A stretch of DNA of 64,000 nt from Euborellia annulipes. Taxonomy: Eukaryota; Arthropoda; Insecta; Dermaptera; Anisolabididae. The notes under the pieces are model-generated. The model did not search any database, had not been told where the DNA came from, and saw only the letters and a program-made list of their open reading frames with translations. Each line of letters starts with the position of its first letter. Position 1 is the first letter of the stretch. Positions 44,912 through 57,059 of the stretch are shown piece by piece. Location: contig JAKCPI010026472.1 in the NCBI GenBank assembly GCA_023213315.1, positions 62,001-126,000 on the forward strand. Direction: 5' to 3'. The position numbers were made by a program, and so were the translations under genes.

Positions 44912-44988
44912 CTCTTACACTGTATGTCGCTTGGCCTAATCTATGAATGCTGATCCTGAATCAAATAATAAATCAAGATAATAAGAAT
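44912..44988 (+). repeat. 77-bp direct repeat, right
   Basis: Identical by eye to 43086-43162, 1,749 bases further on. Sequence outside the pair differs. Confidence 0.9.
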
Positions 44989-45099
44989 ATTATCTTATTT
45001 TGGGAAAAGGGCTAGGCATTAATGTTTATTTAAAAAAGTTTAATTAATACTTTTGTTGCATCTCGTTTAAACATTCCCAGTCTTAAATCGCTTCCATGT

Positions 45100-45504
45100 C
45101 TATTCTCTAAAAACAGACGTTAAAATTTAAAATAAACAAATGGGTGTTAAAAAGTAATGTAAACACAATCAGCGATAAAAAATGCTATTCTCTAAACAGC
45201 GACGTTAAAATGTTGCTTTTATTCCAAAGTTATCAAAATCATAACCTTGCTTTTTAGGTTTAGGGCGTCATTTTTATTTTAAACACGGCTTTAAAATATT
45301 AAAGGCACCCCCTAGGCATGGCATTAATTTTAACACAATTTACTAAATGTTAACGCTTTGGCTTTAATTTTTTTGTTTACAGAATAGCTATTTGAGGCAA
45401 GGAAGTGATTTTGAATAGCATTTTTTAACGCTGATTGTTTTTACTTTACTTTTTAAACACCTTTTTGTTTATTTTAAATTTTAACGTCTGTTTTTAGAGA
45501 ATAG
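45100..45504. mobile_element. MITE with CTATTCTCTAAAAACAGACG ends
   Basis: About 105-bp inverted ends sharing CGTTAAAATTTAAAATAAAC and a CAATCAGCG block. A second CTATTCTCTAAACAG is just inside the left arm. Confidence 0.75.
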
Positions 45505-45886
45505 ACCTGTTCATGAGTTTAATAATGTAAAGTTTCTTTTAAAGCTTTTAAATGAAGACATTGATTGACTGCCCAGTTTTTCTGGATTGTGCTTTTGAGT
45601 TCCCAATAGACCCTGCAGGAACCTTGTTTAGATAAAAAAAAATTCCTACTACTGAAATAACCCTGTCTGGTTAGTTAAACAACTACAGTAAGTTAATAGA
45701 GCTTTCATAAAATATTGTTATTATATAAATAGTGATTAGGCTTTCGTTGAAATGTTTTGAATATTAAAATATACAAATACAACATTCCGTTATCTGTTTA
45801 CAATATTGTAACTTCATATTTTTATTAAAAATAAAATAAAAGATAGGGAAACTCAGGAAAAAAACCGCAGGCTTATAGAGAATGAA

Positions 45887-45951
45887 TTTGGGGAGGGATT
45901 CTAGTACTTTGGGGGAGGGATTCTAGTACTTTGGGGGAGGGGTTCTAGTAC
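45887..45951 (+). repeat. 22-bp tandem repeat, three units
   Basis: TTTGGGGGAGGGATTCTAGT plus AC, three times, each with a G run. Confidence 0.85.
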
Positions 45952-46764
45952 TATCATTTTGGCCTTGCTTTTATAATCTTACCCAATTATTATATGACAT
46001 TTTTCATATCACTAGATTTCCATAATGCCAACTCATTCCAATTTTTAAATTAAAATTAAAATAATTTAGGAGGTATTGATAAAATTAATAGCTATTGGTT
46101 ATCTAGCAATATACATGTTTTCTATTTACTTATTTTTTGATATAAAAAAAAAAAAAATAGACCCGGAAGTGAATTTCTCTTTGTTTATAATTATTACTAT
46201 TATAAACGTAACAAACATGATTATCAATAAAAATTATTTTTAAATATTGATAAGGAAATTATTTATTTCTTATCAAAATGACAAAATTTTTTGAGACTAA
46301 GATACTGAAAATTAAGTAACATTTAAAGTTGAGTAATAAAATATAATTTAAGGAATGTCAACATTTAAATTTCAGAAATATTTTCTAATTAGGGTTCGGA
46401 TCGATATGCACTAAAAAAACCCGAATTTCTGCTTCAATTTTAGTTTCGGCCGAAACCGTAAACGAAACTTGTTTTAAACTTTTTCTTAAAATTTCCTGTA
46501 CAAAATTCATATCATTTTACCTTTTTTTCCCCTCTTGCAAAATCCCATCTTTTCAAATTCACGTATCGGCTGGTTTTTAGCCGAAACCGAAACCAGGATT
46601 TTTGGCCGAAACCGAAATTTCAGTCGGTTCCTTACTTCATATATTATATATTATAATATAGATATTAAAATGAATTGCTTTCTAAATGGAAATGGTTTTT
46701 GTAAGTTCTTTCCTAGGATGTCTGTTAAATTTAATTTCGACTCTGTATACGACTTCTAAATAAT

Positions 46765-46820
46765 TTAGAAAAATAGATAAATGGCCTCTAATGCTGAAAA
46801 ACCTAAAAAAAAAATCATTC
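46765..46820 (+). mobile_element. SINE type-A tail fragment
   Basis: AAATGGCCTCTAATGCTGAA then AAACCT, like the tails at 7300 and 55410. Confidence 0.45.
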
Positions 46821-48559
46821 TTTCCACAATAGCAACCAAGGTATTTAAATAACGGGAATATTTTATTTTTATTCAAACATATTTTGAAAATTTTTAATAT
46901 TTTCAATGAAAGAAGATAAGGTGAAGGAGAAAGGAGGAGGGAATTGGTTTTTTTTTTCGTTGAAAAGAAGGGGGTGGTACGCCAACAAATTTTTGTTTGT
47001 TTTTTTTTTTACATTTTTTTTTTTTTATTCTCTATTTTTTCAAAAATTGAGAGCCAAAAAGCGCTAAAATAGTCCTAGGGTTTTGATCTTTCATTAGAAA
47101 ACGAAATTAAGTTTTTTTTTTCTGATAAGACTTGGGGATAATTTTTTTATTTTGATATAATTTGAAAACTGAATATTAAAAAAAAATTATTGAATTGTGT
47201 GAAAAATATTGTCCGTTTTGACATTGTACTGCCAAATACAGGCGTGTGCCATTTTGGTTGCCTAAATCCCGGGCGTTAGTCTCATTGAATATGCCGATGA
47301 CGGTACTTCTAACCTCCTAGTTCCTGGGACTCTAAAAAAGTTTACATACGGAATATAAAAAGAATAACATTAGCCTATGTGAAAATTTGAACCCTATTTA
47401 TAATAATCAAGTGACCATCCAATTCCTCAATACATAAATATAAAAAATTACTTATATTATTGATGATTAATGATGTAATTTCGACAATCACAGATCAGAT
47501 TGATCAGCTATTACTTTCTCTTATCCTATATTTTTTGTAGAAAAGTAACTCGGCATTAAATTATTATTGATATACTAGTATATAATATAAGAGAGGTGAT
47601 TAGCTCGAATTTTTTTATTCAACTATTTATTTTATTCAATTATTTTTTTTATTATTCTAATAAATAATGAAAAATTTATTAGAATTTTATTTGTATTTGA
47701 ACTACTTGTAGGTATATATTCACAGTTAAAAGATAAAATTTGACCCAACTGTTCTTTTAAATCTAGATTGAAAGTTGTTAAATGGCTGTCCTTTTTAGTA
47801 CACAATTTTATTTCGTTATTTATTAAACTTCTGGAATCGTATATCTCTCAAAATGTAACCACTAAGGGAATAGAAGATATAATAAATTATTGTATTCTAC
47901 TAAAAAATTTTTTTTACCAAGAAGAACTGTTCTAAAAAAAGATACCTTATTCCCACGAAAACTCTTCATTATCTTGAACTTCAATCGAGTGCCATTTGCT
48001 CATTTGACGGTCACTTCCTGCTCCCCCCATGACAATCGAATTTGTCTCGAGGCTGTTAAAGTCACCAGTGCAAGAATTACAAATTTTAAGGTCAAGCTTA
48101 AATATTTGGAATTTTAAAATTATATTAAGGAAATATACCGGTTAATTAGTAGTCTAGTTGTTTTTCAATTTTTGGCTAATGAATTTAGGTTATTAATATG
48201 TATAGTTATTCTTCGTTAAGGAAATAAAAACTCAAGGAGTTCAAGGAAGAGAATTCGATCTAGAAAGAGAGAGAAAATAAAAAGATAGTTTTGGGATAAA
48301 ATAACGGAACTTCAAGGATAAAATGACTTAAATTAAATAAAAACTCGTTAAATATGCAGATAGGTTTTGATCTTTGAAAAGGATAAAATTTTATCTTTTT
48401 TTCTTCTTTTTTTCATCGCCCTCCATATTGGCTCCTGATTGAGTATTATCATTCCAAGTATGCAGAGAGATATTCTCTTCTAGGACAACGTGCAAAATTT
48501 TAATCTCTTTTTTGTTTCCCTGCTTTCTAATTCTTTAAAATATTTTAAAAAATAGAGAA

Positions 48560-48805
48560 AATATTATACCTTTGTCGACGTTTCGTGTCTAAACGTCACC
48601 CATCTTCAGGACAAAGGTGTTAAAAAATTCTTAGCTCTGCCTCCTTCAGATAAGTTAGAATGTTAGTACTACACGCAGAGGGATTTGTATAGTATAAAAT
48701 ATACTAACATTCTAACTTACTTGAAGGAGGCAGAGCTAAGAATTTTTTCAACACCTTTGTCCTGAAGATGAGTGACATTTAGTCCCCGAAACGTCGAATT
48801 GATTA
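48560..48805. mobile_element. Inverted-repeat element with two hammerhead-like cores
   Basis: Arms share AACACCTTTGTCCTGAAGAT and CTTAGCTCTGCCTCCTTC. Minus core 48609-48580 and plus core 48762-48792 both have CTGAAGA and GAAACGTC. For the minus core, ACCTTTGTC before it pairs perfectly with GACAAAGGT after it. Confidence 0.75.
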
Positions 48806-49640
48806 ATTTACAAACATGTGAGTGTGTGTGCTCAGCTATTAATCAAAAAATTTATTAGAGAGATTGTCAATTCTGTCATCCCAGTGAATAAGTGGTTAAG
48901 TCAATTTTTCTTACTTTTCAAGGATCGACTTTTGTTACGAGTAAGACATTTTGGGTTGCCTACCTTCCAGCAAACAAAAACTAATCCAATTTACTTTTAC
49001 TACCCCTGACTTGCCCATTTAAATACGATGAAGAAAATACCTCCCTGATTTCTTTTAGCAAATAATAATACAAAAATTGTGTAGAAAATTCTGAAGACAT
49101 CATCAGATAGATGCATTCACTTTGAGCAATGAACGAACTTAAGGAAAATTAAATAATTCGGGCCGATAGATGTCTAGTTTTATTCCGTCTTCAATCTGTA
49201 TTACGGCCTTCCTTTACATTGTCTTTGATGATATTTGGACTTAATTCCAACAAATATTATACCATACAAAAAGTGTGTTATTAATTACAATCAAATACAA
49301 ACCTTAAGTTCGTTCATTGCTCAAAGTGAATGCATCTATCTGATGATGTCTTCAGAATTTTCTACACAATTTTTGTATTATAATTTGCTAAAAGAAATCA
49401 GGGAGTTATTTTCTTCATCGTATATAAATGGGCAAGTCAGGGGTAAGTAAAAGTAAATTGGATCAGTTTTTGTTTGCTGGAAGATAGGCAACCCAAATGT
49501 CTTACTCGTAACAAAAGTCGATCCCTGAAAAGTAAGAAAAATTGACTTAACCACTTATTCACTGGGATGACAGTATTGACAATCTCTAATAAATTTTTTG
49601 ATTAATAGCTGAGTACACATGCTTGTAAATTAATCAATTC
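48798..49640. mobile_element. Inverted-repeat element with ~340-bp arms
   Basis: Arms 48798-49143 and about 49303-49640 match nearly throughout (GAATTGATTAATTTACAA, GTTACGAGTAAGACATTT, CTTTGAGCAATGAACGAAC). Loop about 160 bp. It abuts the preceding inverted repeat. Confidence 0.8.
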
Positions 49641-51189
49641 TTTTACGAGTAAGGTATTAGGATTGCGGCTACCTTCTAGCAAACAAAAACGAATCCAATT
49701 TATTTTCAGAAAAATAAGGATAACAAAAATAATTTATCAAGCATAAAAGTTTGATGATTCAAATTCCAAGGCCAAGGACATTTTTTTTTTATTTTAAAAA
49801 TAAAGTAGCCTACTCTTTTTTTTATAAAAATTTTTTCTGCAATGTTTAAAAAGTGGACTTATAAGGAAAATTGTCGATTTCCCTCATTTAGACACATGAA
49901 ATATTATTTGTATGAAAACTATTTAATAATTTATTCTCTTCAGATCATTTCTTTAAATAAATTGATTCTCTCGGCATAACGGACTATTAATCGAAATGAA
50001 TTTCTTTTTAATTAAATTGAAAAAAACAAAATTCTTTTTGTATACAAATTTAATTAAAAGAAAGTCTCTGAGATTGGTAAAATTCTTATAATATCAAGTT
50101 TATTAAACGAAACAATAATCTTAACTGCACTTTTGGTAAATTTTGAGATATTTGTAATAATTTATTTTGTAAAATACACATTTTAGTTTCTTCTTCCCAC
50201 GGTGAAAAAAAATAATGGCTAAGTTTGAAGATTAAAATTTCTATAACTAATTAGGTTCTTGACTCTCAAAGAAATGTCACTTGAATCTTTTCTTTTTGCG
50301 ACGTGAGAATTTTTCATTTTGAATTTTTTATATTGTTTAAGAATTTTATCTATTTGTTGTGAATTAATGTTTGCTTAAAAGAAGATACAATTACGATCCA
50401 GGCCCTAGATCAAAATAAATGCAAATGAAAACTCTCTCCTTGATGGAAAATTCTCAATTTATGAAAGTGTTTTGTTGTTTCTCTCTGGTTCAAGGCTTAG
50501 GTATTTTACTAGTAGAATTATTTAAATTGCAATCTCTCTAGCTCTCTCTCTCATTTAATGATAATTTTTGTTGATAGCTTCGCTAAATGAAGGGGCGTTC
50601 CAACTTGCGATTTCGGCACAACTTATTCATTGTGTCGGTTATGCTAGAGTAAAATGATTCATAAATATGTGTATGACCTTGACAATAAAACTACACTATC
50701 AAAGCAAATGGCAAGGTCTTGTTAAAACAGGAATAATTAAAACCTCAAGATCCAAGATATGCCCCAACTTTAAAGTTTTAATCTGTTTTGCGCTAAGCAT
50801 AGTTTTTTTTTTTTTTTTAATAAATAAATACAAAGGCGGAAATTTAAAATTATTTATTCTATGGCGCTGGTACTATAATATGAAAATACTTTAACAAACC
50901 TTCATTAAAATTACCAATTAAAACGATAGCAGATTTTGTTCTTGATTTTTATGAATTTTTTAAAAAGAGGCTAGGAAGTAATCAAGAAAGATTGCAGCAG
51001 TTAGAATTATTTTGCAAATGATTTATTATCAATAAAATAAATTAGAATTCTTAATTAACTTTTGAAACACATCTGAATATTTTCTTCGTTATAATAAAAA
51101 TAAATTAATATAAAAACAAGGAATTGTTGTTAAGAAGCTGTTTAAGTTTAAAAAATGAGATTAGATGCAGAAAAAATGAAATAAGATCT

Positions 51190-51365
51190 TTAAAGGTACC
51201 AAAACTCTAACTTTGCCCCTTGTTTTCTCAAAAGCTTTTCAGACTTCCTGTCTTTCTCTTTTGTTCGGCAGTATATCTATCTATTTAGGGGCAGTTCACC
51301 AAAGGACCACTTGCTTTGTTGATTATATGCCCTTCGCCTTTTTACATTAGATATTTTTTAAATGT
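51190..51365 (-). repeat. Interspersed repeat, relative of 37100-37272
   Basis: Reverse-complement copy with the same block order, about 85% alike by eye. Confidence 0.75.
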
Positions 51366-53024
51366 TTCGGAACGCCTTCGACCCTCTTACTTCTTAAATT
51401 GTTGTATAAAGTGAGGGTGTATAATTTTTGGAAAAGTGAAAAGATGTGTACCTGTATAGGCCTAGATATAATCGCCTATCCGTCTATCACATCCTGACCA
51501 ACTTCTCGTTCGAATTCCAAAATACTTTCTCATTTATATATTTCATATATAGGGGTAAGATAAAGTAATAAACCTTTAAACCTCATAGGGATATATAGAT
51601 AGGAATTTATAAAATACATTTAAATTTTTTTTCTTATATTAATCTATTTCTTAATAGACCAAACGAAGGCGACCCACGCAGCTAGTTATTTAATTTCGCT
51701 GCCCTATCCATACTTGAATTCATTTTTTTTTTTTTTTAATTGGTGTACCGTTTATTGAGAAGTATTAAAACTTTTGTTTGTAACCTAATCATTTATCCTT
51801 AAACAAAAGTCCTTTTTCTTCAAAAAAGATTAAATTCGTTAATCATTAAAAAAGGCAAAAAAATAAAAATAAACCGCTAATCGATTCTTTATTTCGCGCA
51901 ATTGGTGTCAGACAGACAATTGATAGATAGATAGGCCTTCCAAATTTTTTGTTTTATGGAGTTCATTAACCGGACGGGAGACTTGCTGAGGAGCTCCGCT
52001 TAGACTTGCGAAATTTCATGACTGACTTTCCAAATAGGTAACGAAAGAGGAGAAGTAACCAAAAAGCAATTTCCATCTTGAACATTGAGAGACAGTTTCA
52101 ACTTTAGAAGGTGGAATAGAATCGCTCCTTTCGACCGGATATCCTTTAGTTTACACCTGTCATCCAGCTGGCCTTATTTCTCATAAAAAAAAAAAATACA
52201 AAAAAATTTGTTATAGATCTTTAAATTATAAAAAAGATCAATTATATATTAACAATGAATTGTGATTATACTTCCGATGATAACTTAAAAGTCGAAACAT
52301 ACGAAAGTTTTGATAATATAATTTTTCAAGCTTTGAAATTTAACATTTGAGAACCATTTCTGTCTTTCTAAATACATTCAAAAAATTTTTGAATTCCTTA
52401 CGCCACTATTAACAATGGTTCTAATTTCTTATGCATATGCTTTCAAACATGCAAATTGCACGTAGAACAAATCTATCTATTATTTGGCTTAAAACAGGCC
52501 TTTGTTTTTATTGCTAACTAACTAAACTAGCTCACACATAGTCTTGCTAAAGATTTGCTCCGCTTCTGGTCTTTGCCCTGTCATTTTTATCACTCTCTGT
52601 TCTTTAAAAAATACTGGAAAATTTTTTATTTTCTTGTAGCCCACAGTTTTATGTTTTCATATTTCCATTCATATAGCTTGCGGTCGTTCTCTACATAGAT
52701 TAAGAAACCGAGCTTTATTCAATAATTTCAAATACCTGCCAAATCTATATCAATCTTAAATCTTTTTCCGCTTGATTTTGTTTTGAAAGAATTCTAATAG
52801 AATTTGAGAAAGAATTTGCTAATAATAATAAATGATTTCACGAACTTCTGGGGGCGACAAGGGTCACGAGGCTTTTCTTTTATGGAAACAAACTAGTCTC
52901 CTCCCAGTAACCGGATCGGTTGTTGCTTATTTGTTTTTTTATTATTTAAACTTTAACATTTTTATCGAATTTACTAGTGGCAAAGTATTAAGGGTTTTTT
53001 GAATTTGGTTCGTCTTCAACGAGC

Positions 53025-53180
53025 AATTGCAAAATTTTAAAGTTTTAAATTTCCATCTCTGACTTAAAATTTCAAATTTTCCTCTCTGACTCCGCTGACT
53101 CTGACTCTGGCCAATCATCGAGAGTGATAAACAGGCACATTCAACGGAAGTGAGTGGTTATCACTTTATATAGACCTAGA
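53025..53180 (+). repeat. Interspersed repeat, relative of 35027-35200
   Basis: TCTGGCCAATCATCGAGAGT, GATAAACAGGCAC and flanking TTTAAATTT blocks, opposite orientation to the first copy. Confidence 0.7.
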
Positions 53181-53279
53181 GAAATGATGATTATAATAAA
53201 ATCCATCCAATTAGAATTAGGCCTTCGATGAATATACTATTTTATAATTAAAATATTTATGATTTTTAATTTTTGATAT

Positions 53280-53390
53280 GCCCTCGAGCTTGGTGTAGGT
53301 TTTAGCGTGCTGGCCTTGTATACCAAGGGTCGCGGGTTTGAATCCCAGACAGTCCGATGATTTTATTTAAACCATTTGGAGTAGTCCCAA
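53280..53390 (+). mobile_element. tRNA-headed SINE, tail type B, truncated
   Basis: CCCTCGAGCTTGGTGTAGG, GGGTTTGAATCCCAG and AGTCCGATGATTTTATTTAA; the tail is missing. Confidence 0.7.
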
Positions 53391-53569
53391 TTAGTGTATT
53401 TTTTGCGAAATATTTTGTAAGAGAAAAAATTATTATTTAAAAAAAACAAATAAAATTAATATTTAAATTTATTAAATCTAAGAAAAGCTAATTTAAAATT
53501 TATACCAAAATTAAAGCGTCCTAATTATAATGAATGATAAATAGGACTCTTTACTTTGGTTTCTCAAAT

Positions 53570-53782
53570 TTGCTCAGGGGCCCACATCTTGTGGGTACGT
53601 GAATGGCGACCACGAGCTACCCGAGCTGGGACTGGCAGTCCTTCTGTTCTTTACATGTCCCTTCCTTCTATATTTTCAACAGACGTCAGTCCCTGCGACG
53701 AGCCGGCCTGTTCTATTTCTTCCGATCGCAAAACACCCACCCCGTATTGCGGGAATAAGGCTAAGAAAGTACAAAAAGAAGA
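53570..53782 (+). mobile_element. Retroposon family R1, copy 3
   Basis: TTGCTCAGGGGCCCACATCT start and an A/G-rich end. Perfect 16-bp duplication CTTTGGTTTCTCAAAT at 53554-53569 and 53783-53798, proof of insertion by target-primed copying or a similar route. Confidence 0.88.
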
Positions 53783-54599
53783 CTTTGGTTTCTCAAATAA
53801 TTAATTTGAATGGATTTTACTTTACCAAAAAAAAAAAAATGAAGTCATAAATTTGTATAACGACGTCCTACTAATCTTTGCGAAACTTGCATACAATTAT
53901 TCAAAAAATATAAATACAAATAAATAATAAAGAAATAGTGAGTGTTGTTGTTAGAAGCTGAAGGTCAATTTAGATCATGGGAAATTGTTTGACCCACTCA
54001 GATGAGAATATTCACTTTGAAAGATTAAAGTATTATTTTTCAAAATAAAAATTAATACTTAACCTTACCCTTATTTTTGTCTAGGAAAGAACAATTAAAA
54101 TTAAAATAATATTCTCTCCCTTACATACAAAATTTTTTTTTATCTCAGTGTGAGAAGGCTTTTTATTTAAAATTCAATAGACGTATTCAATTTTAATTAT
54201 TCGATTGATTTATTATTCTTGGATAAGATTTAATTTAATTAGTTGTTTGATTTCTTGGTTGTCAGGATGGGTAAATTTGTAAAGGCGACAACTAAAATAC
54301 TTATTCTAACAGATATTATTCTTTATTTTGCCTTATAATTTTGCATAAAACACACCCTCGAATAGGAATAAATCTACTTAGGGTATGTTGAATCTTTAAA
54401 TAAAATCTTTTCTCATTTTTTAATGATTAGTATCATTTTTAAAGTGTATCATTTTTAAACAAACTCCTAGTTTTAGAGTCATCTTGCTAAAACCTTCTAG
54501 TATTTAGGCCTACGGCTACGTAAAATAATAAGTGATTAATTCGTTGTTGATTGAATCAATAATAAATATTTCATATTATAGTTGTGACTTTTGAGTTGT

Positions 54600-54725
54600 A
54601 TCCAATGGCGTCATTGGGAGGGGGGGGGGTGGGGGCGTTTCCCCCCACCCCCAAGGGCTCTGATTTTTATAAAATTCTATATTCTAAATAAAAGATTTCA
54701 AAATATATCTACGAGAACATTTTCA
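54600..54725 (+). repeat. G-rich repeat, relative of 25200-25332
   Basis: CAATGGCGTCATTGGGAGG, G and C runs, then GGGCTCTGATTTTTATAAAA. Probably the end of a MITE. Confidence 0.55.
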
Positions 54726-55273
54726 AACAATTTACAATCTTTTGTTTTTATGAAGGTCGTATAATAAACTAGTAAGATCCCTCCCAAAGTAAGCGTTTGT
54801 GTAATTCAGAATGTTATTGACAGTGCCGATGTTTTTCATCATGATCGCTATACAAAATTAGAGGCCATCTTTAGAAAAATATAGTAATACAATTTACAAA
54901 ATAAAATTTGTAAATCCATTCGTGAATTACTTTTATTGAATATTTTTTAATTATTAAAATTTATCATAAATTTCAAAACATTTCAAATCTCCACAGAAAT
55001 AGGTCAAGAATAAAATTTTCAAATTCCCTATCTTATATCAAATAAATAGTACCTACGTATATCGACATAATTTATTAAAAGATAATAAAAAATTTCTATA
55101 TAACTGATTATTAATAGGTATTTTGATAAAACATAATTTGAATCTAAATAATTTTGTAATGAATAAAGAAAATAGAATTTATCTCGTTCTTAAAACCTAT
55201 CTAAACACCTCTAATTTGTTTAATCCGACAGCAATTGAATGAGTACAAAATCAGAATTATTAACCGTTGGCTC

Positions 55274-55424
55274 AAGCTCCCAGGCCTTGGCGTAATGGTT
55301 AGCACGCTGGCCATTTGTACCAAGGGTCGCGGGTTCGCATCCCGTCCCATGCGAGAAATTGGCTACCAATCAATTTAAATAAATAGAGACGGGGTTTAAA
55401 AGGCTGAAAAAGACCTTTAAAAAA
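55274..55424 (+). mobile_element. tRNA-headed SINE, tail type A, with target duplication
   Basis: Head GGCCTTGGCGTAATGGTTAG, B-box GGGTTCGCATCCC, tail GGCTACCAATCAATTTAAAT and GAAAAAGACCTTTAAA. Perfect 12-bp duplication AACCGTTGGCTC at 55262-55273 and 55425-55436. Confidence 0.88.
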
Positions 55425-55659
55425 AAACCGTTGGCTCTAATTGAAACATTAGAAGTAGATAAAGACTAATCAATATAAATTAATTAATAAATAAAACACT
55501 TGTTGATATGTTTTAACTAAAGCCAAAGGTTATATTCATCAAAGAAATGAATACAAAATCAGATTTATTAAGCGTTGCCTAAAAGTAGATAAAGAAAGAT
55601 TAGACAATAATAAGTACCACTTGGTGATATGTTTTAAACTTTCATTAATAAATTATACA

Positions 55660-55740
55660 CTGATAGGTATTTCGATAACTTAACGTGCCATCATCAGAAG
55701 TTTTACAGATGATACTTCTAATGATGTGACACGTTAAGTT
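55660..55740. repeat. Short inverted repeat
   Basis: CACTGATAGG, AACTTAACGTG and CATCATCAGAAGT are mirrored by ACTTCTAATGATG, CACGTTAAGTT and AAGTGT. Related in style to the other CTGATGA elements. Confidence 0.55.
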
Positions 55741-55984
55741 CAAGTGTATAAATAAGTAAATAAATAAATAAATAAATTTATTACGACCCGCTTAGAGGCA
55801 CCAGTCCTCGGTGGCTAGGTCCAACAAACACAATACAAATTTAAATACAATAACAAATACAACAAAACAAAAAAGAAAAAAAATAGAAATAAATGCATGC
55901 CCATTAACAATCAACATGTCCATCGAAAGAAATAAAAAAAAAAAAAAAAACAATTATCAAAAAATTCGCGCAAATTTACTTCAA

Positions 55985-56270
55985 AGCAGGGGTTCCCAAA
56001 CTTTTTGAGTTTCTGGCGCCCTTAATATATTATTAGAATTTTTTCGCGGCGCCCCATGTCAAATCTCTGGGCAAATCTTATATTACTAATAGTTTTTCTT
56101 CATTCCGAATTCAGATATGCACGATATATCTATACCTCTTCTGTTTGCAATTTTATTTGATAAATAATTAAAACTCCCGACTTTAATTCTTCGACTAATA
56201 GCGAAAAATTAAAGCCAAATACTATTTTTTTTGCAATATTTACAAGATAACAGTCGCGGAGCCCTGGGGC
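55985..56270 (+). mobile_element. hAT-like terminus
   Basis: CAGGGGTTCCCAAACTTTTT followed by TTTCTGGCGCCC resembles the CAGTGGTTCCCAAAC ends of hAT elements. The right end is unclear. Confidence 0.4.
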
Positions 56271-56459
56271 TCATATCAGCAAGTATTTTACTTATAAATT
56301 AATTTACATTGACGCAAAATCAGAATTTTTATTCCTAAAATTATTTATGCTAAAGTAGCATTAACAATTCTTATGACGTCCATTCCCTCATCTTTCTCAT
56401 TAAATATGGATTGGTTCTAAATGACAAATAATTGATGGGATTAAAAAAAAAAAAAAATT

Positions 56460-56830
56460 GACTCTTAAGTGGGTCACTGGAGAGATTTCCGCCAGGCGTG
56501 TATGCAAACTGACCCGGTGCGTAACGGCCCAATGGACCGTTATCCTTAGAATCGCGCCTGTGCTCCGATTCGTAGCCTAAGATCCAAGTACTTACTGAGG
56601 GCCGTCGGGTCTCCACCGTTAGGGCTTGCCCTGGTGACCCTCTGCTCGTGACCTCTCTCAAAGTTCATCGACCGACACCCTTTGACATGTCATTCCCAAA
56701 TAACCTATCGGTCCTGATCCTAGCCTTGAGGATCCTTGTTGATCTGATCTTGGAGTGACTCATCTTTTACTCCAGCCACGTTCTTCTCTCCCTCTCTCTC
56801 ATGATCTTATTCTAAGTCTTCCTTTCATTC
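56460..56830. other. GC-rich island of unknown nature
   Basis: A block of about 370 bp near 50% GC in AT-rich surroundings, e.g. GCGTAACGGCCCAATGGACC and GCCGTCGGGTCTCCACCGTT. A 96-codon minus frame (56661-56371) is open, but no splice sites, domains or repeat match are recognised. Could be a retroposon body. Confidence 0.4.
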
Positions 56831-57059
56831 TTTAACATAACAATATATCTCAGATAAGAAGAAACATCGGATATGCATTTAAAAGAGAAGGGAATGTAAT
56901 ATTTTGTTGATTTTAATGATAAAAATTATGAAATGACGTGTAATTGTTAGATTTTTATTTAGATCGCTAAATTTTTTATACATCTTTCTTGACCATAACT
57001 CTGAACTATCGGTCACAGGGGGTCCGGCCTCCCCCTCCACCCCTTGGACAGAAAAATAT

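Larger units (their letters stand above)
49650..53270. other. Gene-free AT-rich stretch
   Basis: No exon recognised on either strand. Contains the repeat at 51190-51365, an HP end fragment near 51523-51565, and a CCGATGA/GAAAC core near 52270-52305. The rest is unassigned. Confidence 0.5.

Noticed and set aside
55280..55355. Functional tRNA gene
   Set aside because: A and B boxes are present but the acceptor stem does not close, a SINE tail follows and target duplications flank it.
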